From assembly GCA_032719365.1 (NCBI GenBank), contig CM064872.1, positions 54,674,891 to 54,738,890 of the forward strand: DNA of 64,000 nucleotides, written 5' to 3'. Source of the stretch: Prinsepia uniflora. Its lineage: Eukaryota > Streptophyta > Magnoliopsida > Rosales > Rosaceae. Shown here piece after piece: positions 1-12,868 of this stretch (position 1 is the first letter of the stretch; every line of letters begins with the position of its first letter). Position numbers and translations under genes: made by a program. Under the pieces are notes generated by a model. The model saw only the letters and a list, made by a program, of their open reading frames with translations. It did no database searches and was not told where the DNA came from.

Positions 1-832
1 TTCCTTCTCGGGTTTGTGGGTTTTCCGACCGTGCAGGGTGGCCGTGGTGGTGGTGACCGGTGTCTGGGGGTTGCTAGTGGTTGCCTGGTGCTGCCTGGTG
101 AGGGAGGTTGGGTGGTGAGCTGCTGGAGTGTTTGTTCGAAGGGTGAGAGTACACTGTTTTGAGAGAATGAAAATGAAAATGTGAGTCTCTGAAGGTTTAA
201 GAACAGAAGGAGAAAATGAAATCAATGGCTGAGATTAACTCTCAATATAGGATCAATGGTGAGGATTTAAGGAGATTAATTAATTAATTAATCAAATGGC
301 AAACATAGATCCTGGTTTTAGGGGATGAGGTGGATGAGGTAGATGAGTGACATGTGTCACTCATCAGGGGTCCAGATTGATTGGGTTAAAGTAATCAGAT
401 TCTATTATTTTATTATTATTTTATTCCGAGTCTCGGTTAGTTCGGTTTAATCGTAATTACGTTCTTGACCATAACTTTTTCGTCGTATGTCCGATTTTGG
501 CGTGCCGCCTGTCTACGGATTCGTATCGACGGGACCTACGTAACGGTCCTTGGCCCTCGTCCATTGGACTTCCCGGGTCAAAAGTCAACATTTGGCCCCT
601 AATTAACCAAATTACCAAAATACCCCTAAACTTCCGAACGTCACAACTTCTTCCTCGAACGTCGGAATCGAACGTGACACCTGCTTATGAACTCGTGACG
701 TCCTAAACTACGTCACGGTCATGGGTAAAAGTCCTAAATATTTCCCGAGGCAAAAGTCAACATTTCCCCCCCTCATGGGCAAAACGGTCATTTTACAATA
801 AAATAATATTTACGAAAGTTCGGGTCGTTACA
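1..832 (-). mobile_element. LTR E (group 3), 5'-end fragment, left end outside window
   Basis: Read on the minus strand this begins TGTAACGACCCGAACTTTC at 832 and is recognisably the same as the LTRs of element A (20434 and 34130). It contains the perfect palindrome GATGAGTGACA-TG-TGTCACTCATC at 342-365 and the duplicated 'acaggcggcacg' module. It inserted into LTR F, whose sequence resumes at 833. The other end and the TSD partner lie before the window. No protein-coding capacity is seen; the short open frames here are chance. Confidence 0.75.
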
Positions 833-2531
833 GTTAGGGACGGTGTCGAGGTGTTTGGAGTAGGGGAATGGGTAGCTTAGGATTGGACGATGAAGATGGT
901 GGAAAAAGGGAGGAAAACGGAGGAGGGTTGGTGGAGAACTGGTCACGCCGGTTCGGGTTGGCTGGACCGGTCTGGACCGTTGAGACTGAGGTTGACGATG
1001 ACACCGTAGCAGGCATGTGAAGCCCACGTGCAGCCACTTTGGGTGACGCGTGTGGCGGTGTTTGGGAAAACGGTCAACATGGTTTTCGGTCTAGGTGTTG
1101 TGACGAGTCCATTGGAATAGGTTTCGGGTTAATTGGACGTCGTTTGAGGTTAGTTACGCGATGGTGAAGGTTTAGGGTTCCGGTTCGTTACGTTTAGGAC
1201 CCGGGGATTTTTGGGGAAAATTAGGTGGACCTTTGTAGAGGTGTTAGTAACGTACTTCAGTGATTGTTGACAGGATCGGGATTTCCCGAGGAAGCTGAGG
1301 AACGTACAGGACGTTCGGGACGCGATTGAGGGCTCGGTACTGTGAGTGGACCCCTTCTCTAAACTCGAGCATGCATAACTGTTTTTCTATAATTATTTTA
1401 TGGTTTTATATGTTATTTCATGATTGTTGAATATGTGATGTTAGTTTTACATAATTGCACGGATTTCGAGAAAGTACGGTATTTGGCACGTTTTACGAGG
1501 AATGTCGATTTCTGAGTATAATGCCATGGTTTTGGGGTTTTCAAATGATAACTGGTTTTCACTGATTATAATTGGATTTTGGAACATGATTTCGAGGATC
1601 AAGGTTTTTGGTTTTACAGTTGAAAAGTGGATTTTCAGATTTGGGTTCGGAATGACGGTTCTGGACGCCGGAAGGGCATTAGACCGGTGATTTCAGATTT
1701 GAGTTTGGATATGGATTTCAAAATGGTTTTCAAATGGTTTTGGATTGGATTTGCTGGATCTGGATATTGGGTTTAAAGACCCGGATTATATTTGACAGGT
1801 GACGGACCCAGATTGAGTTTAAAGACTCGGGTGTTTAAAGACTCGGATATAATGATATTCCCCCGTTGGCCTATTGAGTTTAAAGACTCGAGAGTTTAAA
1901 GACTCGGATATTATTGAGGCCTGGAATGAGTTTAAAGACTCGGGAGTTTAAAGACTCAGATAGATCCAGCAGGTTTGATCGGATGGTTATGGCTTGATAC
2001 TTATGTTTTCTGATACGTATGTTATGATGTTTGTGACATGATTTCCATAACTGTTTTTATAATGATTCTGCAAATGTTTTTATGATGATCTTTATGTGAT
2101 TTATAACTGTTTTTGGTAACTGGGTTATGCATGTGATTTCAAAACGGAGGGCCAAACCCGGTTTTCTTATAAAATGGTTTTGGAAACTTTTCTTTTATTT
2201 ATGGTCCACTCACACTTTTCTGGTTTTAAATTGCCCTCCAGGTCGTGGAGCTAGAGCGGGGTTTCAGCGTCAAGGAAGCGTCTGAGGCATAGCGTACTCG
2301 AGAGCGACCCCGTAGTGTTTTAAGTTTTTCCGTTGTGCGTGTATCTTTTTTATCGGATTGCTTTCCTTTGTATTTGGTACTATGCTCTGTAAAACTTGAC
2401 TTCGGGATGTTTAAAGTTTCTCCTGCGTCTGACTGTGTAGTTTAATGGTTTACTTTGGTTTTGTGTCGCGTTGTCAGACGGGAGCAGGATTTACCTCGGT
2501 TTTCAGGGTGAAACCTGGGTGGGTCCTGACA
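833..2531 (+). mobile_element. LTR F (group 1), 3' part, interrupted by LTR E
   Basis: Plus-orientation counterpart of solo LTR G (9991-12868) and D (37279-40143): the same order of motifs, ending GGTCCTGACA at 2531. Its first bases (833 onward) match the interior of LTR G near 11690, so the 5' part was displaced leftward by LTR E and lies outside the window. It contains the GC-rich 'gcagccactttggg' module (about 1012-1055) and the GAGTTTAAAGACTC array. It appears inserted into LTR H, whose sequence follows at 2532. Confidence 0.75.
1770..1961 (+). repeat. Array of GAGTTTAAAGACTC units in LTR F
   Basis: At least seven copies or near copies of GAGTTTAAAGACTCGG occur, mostly as closely spaced pairs separated by 30-50 bp. 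The outer GAGT/ACTC are complementary, so each unit is a small imperfect palindrome. Equivalent arrays are in G (10567-10776), B (24210-24486), D (37829-38025) and K (46636-46832). Confidence 0.85.
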
Positions 2532-5500
2532 CTAGCCCTCGCCGGGGCTATCAGAGTGCTTCAGGATCGTAGGAAGAGGGGAGTGATGTCTCGTCTCTGC
2601 TACAGCCCGCATCCGTGATCAACCTGAAGGGCATTAAAACACGAAAACTGTGAGTGAACAAAATAAACATTTCATAAAAAACATTTTCGGATAAAGACAT
2701 TTATGCCCTTCATAAAAGCATATGCATGCATTCAAAACCATTTATCAAATATTCATAAAAGCCTTTGTCTAACATTTTCAAAACCATTCAAGGGTTCATG
2801 CCCGACCCCATAAACCGTCATGACCCATAAATCCATTTGGGTCCCCGACCCGAAATCACAACTCAAAACCATAAATCAATGCATGTGGGAACTCAGTCCA
2901 AATCCGTTCTCAGTGAAATACCAAAACATCAAGTACGGGGTCTCCGCCCCCAAACCATTTCTAAAACTTTGAATACAGGGTCTCCGCCCCAAATCACTTT
3001 CTAAATCATAACACACAGGGCCTTCGCCCTCAAATCACTTTTCTTAAAAACCACATACGTACTCGTACGTATAACCCATCCTAGGCACTTCCGGAGAAGA
3101 TGCCAACTCGGGGAACACAGCCCCTAGGGAACACATCCCCGATATAGTCACGATGACATCATATCTATCTAGTGTGCACACTACTCGGGGTCTCACTCCG
3201 AGTCTTCTCCTAGGGATCTCCATCTGGGAGGCTCAATCTCTGGATCTAGTCCGAGCTCTCTCTCTGGATCTAGTCCGAGCTCTCTCTCTGGATCTAGTCC
3301 ACATATCTCTCCGGAATCTGGTCCGGGACCACAACAATATAAGTAACCACCACTCCTAGAACGGGATCCCTATGGGGATACCCACTCTGGTCTGTGGATC
3401 GTGACTCTCCAGGTCGACGTCTGGAGGAGACCATATAAATCATATGGAGGGTTTCATTCACATTTTCAAATAATCTTTTCTTTCTTTCTCAAATCACTTT
3501 TCAATTGGGTCTCATCCCGATTCATCTCAACAAGATTCCTCGAATCCGATTCAAATTCCTTTCACAGGCGTCGGCCTAAATCCACAGTTCAACAGGGTCT
3601 CATGCCCGAATACTCATTTCGTCAACTGAAACTGGGACTCAAGCCCGATACCACGACTAACTGGACCCTAAGTCCAAAACCATAGAGGAACAGGACCTCA
3701 CGTCCAATTTCACAACCAACGGGGCCTTAAGCCCGATATCTCAACTAAATGGGTCTCAGGCCCGATATCATAAATCAACGGGGCATCAAGCCCGATAGTA
3801 CCAATAACTGGGCCTCAAACTCGAATCGTAAACCAACTGGACCCTCGGTCCGATCGTATGGTTCAAATGGATCCCAGGTCCGATTCCTCGTCAATCAAAA
3901 TGGACCCAAGTCCGAAAGTTCATAAATCAATTGGGTCTCACGCTCGAGTTCATGTTTCCAAATCCAAAATCTGTTTATTAAACGTTCGTTGAAAACCTAG
4001 AAAGTATAAGCATCGTATAAACTGGAAATCTCGAAATACGTGCAAATACGTAAATCCTCGGCTACCACAAACAAATGCACTCATGTCATCACAAAACATG
4101 TACTAAAAAGATTATAAAACATTTATGCATGCATCGAATTCATAAAACAAGTCAACTCACAGACCGTCTGAAGCCGTGCCTCGATACGCATGCCATAATT
4201 GTCTCACGGGTCAAACGTCGTCTCTGGGATTCCCGAACCTGTCCAAATTCATTTAGAGGGTTATTAACTACCTAAATAACCCCTCACTAAAGCCCGTAAT
4301 TTTCCAGAATCTCTAACTATTTTTAAATGCGAACCGAAACCTTCGGACATCCCGAACTATATCGAAACGGTGTCCGATTGACACGAAACCAGTCCCAAAA
4401 TGTTCGTTACATCGAATAGATGATTTCACATGTTGAAACCACCCTCAAAGGATTGGACACACGACCTCACGCGCCCAAGACAGGCCTTGCGCGTGGACCT
4501 CACGCGCCAGGGTACTGTTCATCTTCTTCAAGCTTCTGCACCGGTTCAGACCAATCGGTCCGGTCCGTTCCTGCAACTGGACTGGCGAGACCGGTCCAGC
4601 AATTTTTCTTCCTATTTTTCGGTCCATTTTGTCCCATTTCAATCCTATAATTCCTATTTTAATCCTAGGAGTCCAACCCAATTAACTTAAGCCCTCAAAA
4701 CCCCTTAAACCGAACCGGTCCAAAACTCCCCTCACGGTTCGATTATCCAAACTCCTCCCCAGGGGTCCCTCGACGTTCAAACATTCACAAAACCTTCTTA
4801 ATGACCTCCTAACAATCTATTTACTTCATTAGAATCATTAAAAACGGCCCATAATCACATGAATTGAAAATGGATGAAAATCGGTTAAAACCGATTACCT
4901 GCGCGGGCTGACCTCCGTCGTCCACAGTTGTGCTTCCCTGGCCGGCCACCACTTCCTTCAGTCATCTCCTCCCTCTCAGTTATGCTCCTAGGGTCCAGGG
5001 TTTGGGTTTGGGGTGAAGGGTGGATCGGTTTGGTTTGTTTGGAAACAAAGAAAATGAATGATGCACGGGAAGGGTGGATGCATGTATGTAAAGGAAGGGC
5101 CAGTGGATGGGTGACACTTGTCACTCATCCATTGGTCCAATAACAAATATCTGGGCCCCACTTAGGACAAAACTCAGGTTGTCTCGTAATTCGTGCAATA
5201 GTACTTTTGTACTTCCGTGAACCGTAACTTCGCCGTCGAACGTCCGAATTCGACGTGCCGCCTGTCTACAGATTCGTATCGTCCCGATCTACGTAACGGT
5301 CTTTGGCCCTTTTTCATCGGATCTCCGGGGTCAAAAGTCAACTTTTTTCCCAAATTTCCAAATTGCCCTCGAACTTCCGAACGTCATAACTTCCTCCCCG
5401 AACGTCGGAATCGAGCGTGCCACCTGTCTATGAACTCGTGACGTCACAAACTACGTCACGGTCATTGGTCAAAGTCCATTTGACTGCCTGAACAAAAAGT

Positions 5501-5636
5501 CAACGATTTGCCCATTCCAGGGGCAAAATCGTCATTTCGCCCAAACGTCCGCTACTCCTCGTCTAATCTCTGATTAGCCTTGCTAATCCGTCATTAACTC
5601 TTAATTAATCCCATTAATTCGGGACGAGTTTTCACA
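2532..5636 (-). mobile_element. LTR H (group 2), partial
   Basis: Minus-orientation LTR. Its outer end on the plus strand is 'gggacgagttttcaca' (5636), i.e. TGTGAAAACTCGTCCC on the minus strand. The inner part contains 'gtgatgtctcg.ctctgctacag' and 'atcaacctgaagggcatt', shared with C, I and M. It has the palindrome GGTGACA-CT-TGTCACTC around 5108-5130 and the ~30-bp GGGCCC-type array. Its plus-strand left end is outside the window because LTR F is inserted in it. Nothing coding is seen. Confidence 0.7.
3590..3960 (-). repeat. Degenerate ~28-30-bp 'gggcct...agcccgat' array in LTR H
   Basis: About a dozen degenerate units of the form 'aac(t/g)gg(g/a)cctcaagcccgata' follow each other, as in M (27230-27660), C (40611-40850) and L (50140-50480, opposite orientation). 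It is an internal minisatellite characteristic of group 2 LTRs. Confidence 0.75.
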
Positions 5637-6983
5637 GTTGGGATCATGGTAAGCTTAAGAGGCTAGAGTTTTGCATGCTAGAAGGTGATAAACAGGACCT
5701 GAAAACCATGGCCAACACTCATAAATTCAGTCCTAGTCATCGAGGTTAGTTTTCTCTCATTTTTTATCATAGATCCTCTGCTTATTGAAAGTAGATGAAA
5801 ATAGACGTTTTAAAGATGAAAAATGGGTTTTCGAGGTGGGTTGAACTCGTCGGCTCAGGTGACTCGGTTTGCATGAAACCGGGTTGGCTCAGCGATAAGG
5901 ACGATGAACAATTCCATGCGCGTAAGGCCCACGGACAGGGACTTCCCAAGGCATGTGTAGGTGTGTGTCATACAATCTGGAATTGTCTTCAACATGAAAA
6001 TTGTAGTATTCGATCATACGAGTCTAACAGTACAATTTTTTAGGCGATCAGATATCGTCTTGAGGTAGTTTTGACTGACCAGAGATTTCAGGCACTATTT
6101 TAATACGTTTAAAAATTTCAGAAATTTTTTTGATTAAAGTGTGAATTATATTGGATGTTTAGTGACCTATAGGTGAATTATGACATGTGGGAAAGGTTTC
6201 GAGAATTACGAAAGAGCGTGCAATATGGTTCGGTTGTGTATACGATATGTGTGAGTGAACTTTCTTTTCCCTAAACCCTATGCAAGCATTTTTCTGTGAT
6301 TTCCCATGATTTAAAATGAGATTTTCTTGATGATGAATAAGTACAATTTTATATGATTTTATACGATTTTTCAGTGATTTTACGGTAATTGCAATTTTGC
6401 ACATTTTACGAGGAAATTGTTGTATTGCGTTCTGGTTTGCTACTGAGCCCTGAAAATGGCCTTACACTCGATTTGACTTGTTGGTATGAATTTTTTGGTG
6501 TTGGGTAGATTGGGATTTTATATGATTTTCTAGAATAGTTTAATGGCTCGTTTTACGAAGCTTTGACATGATGTGTGCTTGGGGCTGAGGCAAGGGTTTT
6601 GAGTAGGGTTTTGGGTTCTAAACTTGGGTTTGAGTGTGGAATGCATATGTGCTATAGTTTTGTGATTACTGAGTATATACATGTTGGTGCGTGTTGGTTA
6701 ATATTCTCATTCGTCGAGTTGGGGGATCCCAATCTTGAGGCTAGTATTATGTAGGGTTTGTGTAACTTCTGGATACAGGTGGTGTGATCGGATTGCTGGA
6801 TTGCGCCTAGATGTTGTATCCTTAGGTGGGTCATTCAGATGTTGTATCCTTAGGTGGGTCATTCAGATGTTGTATCCTGAATGTTCATGGTATGTGGTTG
6901 ACGTTCAGATGTTGTAACTTTGGATGGCCACTCGGACGTCGAGCTGGGCTCTATAGTCTCAGTAGTTATATGTTATAGTGGGC
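5637..6983 (+). mobile_element. LTR N remnant (group 4)
   Basis: Plus-oriented sequence resembling LTR J (42561-45329): a run through 'cgcgtaaggcccacggacag', 'gagtgaactttctttccctaaac', 'acgttttacgaggaaa' and 'actcggacgtcgagctgggctc'. It stops abruptly near 6983, where an AT-rich segment begins, and LTR H is inserted at its left side. Neither end is visible as a clean TG or CA. Confidence 0.55.
6810..6877 (+). repeat. 28-bp tandem repeat, 2.4 copies
   Basis: The unit 'gatgttgtatccttagg' + 'tgggtcattca' (28 bp) is present twice identically (6810-6837, 6838-6865), followed by 12 bases of a third copy. It lies inside LTR remnant N. Confidence 0.9.
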
Positions 6984-9229
6984 TGATAACGCTCAAACTA
7001 CGCATTAAATTAAAATATGTAATTTAAGTATTATGCAATTTAAACCTTTTTTGTGTCATTTTAATATTGGTAAATAGGGATCATTCTTAATTGGGGAAAT
7101 TATAGAATATTTATAATGGTTAGTGAGAAAAAATAAAAGAATGAGATGGGGGAGTTTTGAGTAAAGTGTGATCATAAAAATACAACTAAATACAAGTATA
7201 AAATTAATTCTACTTCCACTTTAACCAATGTACAAGTGGACTTTCCTTATACACAAAATTCACCAACACTCTAGCATTTGCATATATTTGAATCAATCAC
7301 AAAATCCTACCTTCACAAACTCAATTTCCTTCAAACATTTTTTAGATTATAAATGCACCGACCAATGGATTTTTACTTATAATACGATTTACCTTAAGTT
7401 GTTGATTAAATACGCCGAACAGCGATCAAACATTAAATCATCTTCAATTCTATTCTAAATGCATCGATTAGCAAATAAACTTTTAGTTTTGAAATGAAGG
7501 TTAAGCACTAAAATGTAAGAAGTAAATGATTTTTAGAAAGTAAAACACATGAAGATTGCACTCAATTTTACAAAAGATAGGAAGGAAAAAATAACACATA
7601 TATTGCATTATAAATAGAACCAATAAAAAAATAAAAGAGTTTAAGAAGATGGAGAGCAAATGTTACACTTTCGGAATAGATGAGAACAATGGAATATTTT
7701 TCACAAGGATCACCGAATAAAGGCAGGAACCTTGTGAAGATGGGAAAGATAAAACAAGGGAAATTCGGACTTGAACTCTTAAATTTTTTATTGGTTATAT
7801 TTTGCCATAGTTTCTCCTAAGGAAAGCTCAAAGTGTTCCTCAAAGAAAAGTCTCTAAACAAGGAAAATGAACCCCTATTGTATAGGGAAGAAAATCTACT
7901 TAAACTCTAAAAAAACAAAAAAAATAAATAAAAATTACAATAAAAAAATTAATTAGAGAAATGATGACTTAGTGGCTGATTAAGTTGGAAATCATTGTGA
8001 AAACCTGCCCAAAATAGGGCAGGTTTGATTGGTTTTGATGCAAAAAAAATTGCAGAACATGACTTGGCTTAGACCTGCTGAATTGCAGCTCATGATTTTG
8101 GCCAGAAAGCTACTGGAAAACCAAGGGGGAGTCAGCACGCAGCAGCTGATCCTAACAGAGGTAGGTTCTGCGGTTAGCGGCTGGTAGGTAAGGACAGCTC
8201 AGTCCTTTATCCACTGGATCAAAGAGGGGCTTGAGTTGGCAATTCGACACCCCCGCATCGAGAAACAGAAGAGAGAAGTGAAGACGCGTGCTGACATGGA
8301 GAAGCAAGCTTTGGCACACGACTGCTGACGCGATCGTCGGGCTGTCAGGGTCAGGCATCACGCGGGCCAGGGCTTCACGCGGGCTAGGTTGGCGTAATCT
8401 TGACCACAGGTTCTGGGCCTAAATGGAATGGATTGGGTTGATTTAGTGGCAGTCCACCGAATTCCTTTGAGAATTTTGGTGGCTTCCCCTATTTTTTCCA
8501 TAATTTCTTCGTTCGAACTCCCATTGGGACGATTCCTTCTCCAAAATGTTCAGAATTCCAAGTTTTATTTATTTATACAAAAATCCCACAAAATAAAATA
8601 TTTTCTCTAATTTTTATTATTTTAATATTAAAAGTCAAGTATAAAGGGTATAAAATAATATAAAATAATGCTTAATTGAAGACCTATCAAATACCCCATC
8701 ACTTAAAATTTGCTAGTCCCTAGAAAATACTAAATTTAAACTAAGAATTCAAAAAAAGTAAGCCCTTAACCATTTGTCTCAAAATTTCATTATTATCATG
8801 GCATAAAAGATTTGCACTAGAAATCATTTAAGCATATGGAATTCAAGAGTTAATAAATGGTAACAAAATGTTTCAACAAGTAAGATAATGAGTAAATATG
8901 GTGAAATGGATTTCAACATGAATAAAATCAACTCACAAGGATATGCACTAAAAAATTCACTCAATTTTGTAAGAGTTTGTGTTTGCACTCAAAGTATGTG
9001 AGAAAAGATGTCCATATAATAGAAATGAAGTACTTTTGCAAAATCTCAAACAAACACCTCAATATAAAAACAAAACATATTTGCACAAATGAACCAAAAC
9101 CATAAGCTTACTCAAGTGATAAAACTCAACTAATCAAAATTTACCATCTTAAGGATCATAAGGTCTTTATAAAGGTTGTAATGGCCTAAGTTTGGAGGCA
9201 AGGAAAATATAGGATAAGTGGTGCTCAAA
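6984..9229. other. AT-rich insertion, unclassified (no gene seen)
   Basis: 2.2 kb, clearly more AT-rich than its LTR surroundings, beginning TGATAACGCTCAAACTACG exactly where LTR remnant N breaks off and ending where LTR I starts. The stretch 8690-9180 ('cttaaaatttgctagtccc...') looks like non-coding retroelement DNA. The TG start suggests the end of an unrelated LTR element, but I find no matching opposite end, primer-binding site or protein domain. Open frames are short and unconvincing. Confidence 0.4.
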
Positions 9230-9990
9230 TGACACGACCCACCCCAATCCCCCCGAGATTAACGCGAAATGTGCCATGCTCCCGTCTAACCCACGTGTGA
9301 CATGAAGGCCACACGAAGGGTCAGACAAGGAATAACCCAAAACCTTAGCCCAAACGGGGCTTCTAGAGCGCGCCAGGATCTGTGGCGGAGTGTGATGTCT
9401 CGGTCTCTACTACAGCTCACATCCGTGATCAACCTGAAGGGCATCAAAAATCATTAAAAGCTGTGAGTGGACAAAAATAAATAAGTTAATAAAAACTCAT
9501 TTCATAAAGAAGACATTTATGCCCTTCATTAAAAACCATGTATGCATTCAAAAACCCTTTAGCTTAATCAAATTAAATATAATAAAATAGTTTCTAAACC
9601 AAATCCATTTCCTTCCTCAAATCATTAGGGCCTTAGCCTAAAACCATAAAACCAAGCTATGTGGGAACTCAGCCCAAAACCATTAAACAACACATAAATA
9701 TAAATACGTAAATCTAGTGAAATACGGTTTATACCAATCCTTGGCATCCCAGATGCATGGCGTCCCAGACGCCTGACGTCTCACAGTCTAAGGCTATGCG
9801 TGCCACTCGGGGTCTCTCCGAGCCTATCTATGACATCGCAGATGTCTGACGTCCCAGACGTCTAATAATAGTAATCCTGCTCCTAAGTCACTGTACGGTT
9901 CGGTCGCTCCGTGCAATGACCCCTCACAGGCAATGCGCCGTGACTACCCCAGTGTCCCAGATAGCTGGAGGAGATCATCCACATATCCAC

Positions 9991-12868
9991 TGTCAGGACC
10001 CACCCCGGTTTCACCCCGAAAACCGAGGTAAATCCTGCTCCCGTCTGACAACCCGACACAAAACCAAAGTAAACTCACGATAAACCACCAAACTACACAG
10101 TCAGACGCAGGAGAAACTTTAAACATCTCGAAGTCAAGTTTTACAGAGCATAGTACCAAAATACAAAGGAAAGAAATCCGATAAACAAGGTACACGCACA
10201 ACGAAAAAGTTTAAGCACTCCAGGGTCACTCTCGAAAATTCTATGCCTCCGACGTTGCCTCGACGCCGACCCCCGCGCTAGCTCCACGACCTGGAGGGCA
10301 ATTTAAAACAGAAGGTGTGAGTGGGCCATAAATAAGAATTTCCGAAAACCATTTCATAATAAAACCAGGGTTTTAGCCCTCCATTTTGAAATCACATGCA
10401 TAACTCAGTTACTAAAAACAATTATAAATCACGTAAAGATCATCATAAAAACATTTGCAGAATCATTATAAAAACAATTATAGAAATCATATCATAAGCA
10501 TCGTAAAACCGTATCATAAAACATAAGTCTCAACCAATTATTTTCCGATCAAACCTGCTGGACCTATCCGAGTCATTAAACTCCCGAGTCTTTAAACTCA
10601 ATCCAGGCCTCAATAATATCCGAGTCTTTAAACTCCCGAGTCTTTAAACTCAATAGGCCTACAGGGGAAATATCAATATATCCGAGTCTTTAAACTCCCG
10701 AGTCTTTAAACTCAATCCGGGTCTTTAAACCCAATCCGGGCCCGTCCCCCGTCAATCACAATATCCGGGTCTTTAAACCCAAAAACCAGATCCAGAAAAT
10801 CCAATCCAAAACCATTTGAAAACCATTTCTAAATCCACATCTAAACCCGAATTCGAAATCACCGGTCTGATGCCCTTCTAGCGTCCAGAACCATCATTCC
10901 GAACCCAAATCCGGAAATCCACTTTCCAACTTTAAAACCAAATCTCGATTCTCGAAATCCGAATTTTAAAACCGAAAATCCTTGATCATCGAAATCATGT
11001 TCCAAAATCTCTTTAGAATCATTAGAAATCATTTATCATGTGAAATTCTGAAACCATGGCATCAAAATCAGAATTCATACTTTCCTCGTAAAACGTGCTA
11101 AATACGTTATTTCTCGAAAAACGTGCAATAATGTAAAACCCACACCACATATTCAACAATCATGAAATCACATGTAAAACCATAAAATAATTATAGAAAA
11201 ACAGTTATGCATGCTGGAGTTTAGAGAAAGGGTCCACTCACAGTACCGAGCCCTCAGTCACGTCCCGTACGTTCCTCCGCTTCCTCGGGAAATCCCGATC
11301 CTGTCAAGAATCACCCAAGAACGTCACTAACACATATACGAAGGTCCACCTAATTTTCCCCAAAAACTCCCCGGGTCCTACACGTAACGAATCGGAACCC
11401 TAAACCTTCCACCTTGCGGAACTAACCTCAAACGACGTCCGAACAACCCGAAACCAATTCCATTAGACTCGTTATAACAGTTAGAACAAAAACTCATTTG
11501 ACCGTTTTCCCAAACACCACCGCACGCGCCCCCACGCGCCGCCCAAAGTGGCTGCGCGTGGGCCTCACGCGCCTGCACACAGTTCTTCGCCCATCCGTCT
11601 CCGTTTTCCTCCTTCTCTTCACCATCTTCATCGTCCAGTCCTAAGAAACCTATTCCCCTCACTTAAACACCACGACACCATCCCTAACCCGTCGACTCAA
11701 GCTCGAAGCCGAAACCCAAACTGTCCCCTGTTTCACGATCCGTCCACCCAAGTCCTCCCCCGTCACGGTGGCAACACTAGACGCTTCCTAGGACCTCCCT
11801 GAGTCTCACCCAACTCACCAAAACCGTCGACTCAACCCCAGACTTCATGACTTCCGGTTTGAACTTCACGGCCAAAACAGAGCAAACTTATGGGGAGAAG
11901 AAATTACCTGTCGTCGATCATCGCCGTGCTCACCGCCGCACTCCCTAGAGTCCACAGAGCCTCCTCGCCCCCTGTCGAGCCCAATTGAACCAACATACGG
12001 TCACACCACCACCACGATCTCTCACCTCTTCTCTGTTTTTTTTTTTGTTTTCCCCGTGGGCTCTCACACTACTCACACACGAACACAACACCTCCCAACC
12101 TCCTCACTAGCTCTCTTTCAATCTTTGATCACTCACTCCCTCACCAGGACACACAAACACACTCTGCACTCGTCCAATTCTCCCAATCTCTCAGTCTCTG
12201 TTCTCTCTTCTTCGAACACACACACGGCACACAAGAACACACACGGCCCAAATAATTGGAACCGTGTTCCCTAGAACCAACCAGACCCCTAGCACGTGTT
12301 ACCATCCCCTCAAGCCTCACACAAAAATCTCCTATCTGCCCTGGACACTTGTCCAAATCTGGCTGCACCAAGCCCAAAGTACAAAAGAGCAAACTGCCCT
12401 TCCTTTTAAGTCAAAATTACCATTTTGCCACTTCCTTTCTAGACCCGTAATGCACACATCCTAACTTCGATGAATACGTGCCGCCTGTCGTTGAATTCAG
12501 GACAACGAGATCTACCTAACGGTCCTAGGTCAACGTGTCAAAACCCGATCGTACGAAAAGTCAATTTTTCCCCTATTTTAACCAAATTACGGTAATGCCC
12601 TCAACCTTCCGAACATCATAACTTCCTCCTCGGATGTCGGAATCGGGCATGCCACCTGTCTACGGATTCGTGACGTCCCGAACTACCTGACAGTCATCGG
12701 TCAATACCCAATTGACCGCTCGAACTCAAGTCAACATTTTGCCCAACCTAGGGGCAAAATCGTCATTCTACGCTACCAGACCTATCGTAACTGACTAACC
12801 ACCAATTAAGCTCACTAATCTCATCTTAAACACACTCTTAACCCTAATTTCTGGGACGGGTCGTTACA
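9991..12868 (-). mobile_element. Solo LTR G (group 1), 2878 bp, perfect TSD TCCAC
   Basis: Plus-strand ends are TGTCAGGACCCACC... and ...GGGACGGGTCGTTACA, i.e. a minus-oriented LTR starting TGTAACGACCCGTCCC. It is flanked by identical 5-bp duplications TCCAC at 9986-9990 and 12869-12873, inside LTR I. There is no internal region, primer-binding site or second LTR, so it is a solo LTR left by LTR-LTR recombination. It contains the GAGTTTAAAGACTC array and the best-preserved CACGCGC module of the window (about 11521-11575). Confidence 0.92.
10567..10776 (-). repeat. GAGTTTAAAGACTC array in LTR G
   Basis: Repeated GAGTCTTTAAACTC units (reverse complement of the motif), largely in pairs joined by 'ccgagtctttaaactcccg'. 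Same organisation as in F, B, D and K. Confidence 0.85.

Noticed and set aside
11378..12464. Cluster of 60-95-codon frames inside LTR G
   Set aside because: Solo LTR DNA without coding function; frames on both strands and not preserved in D or K.
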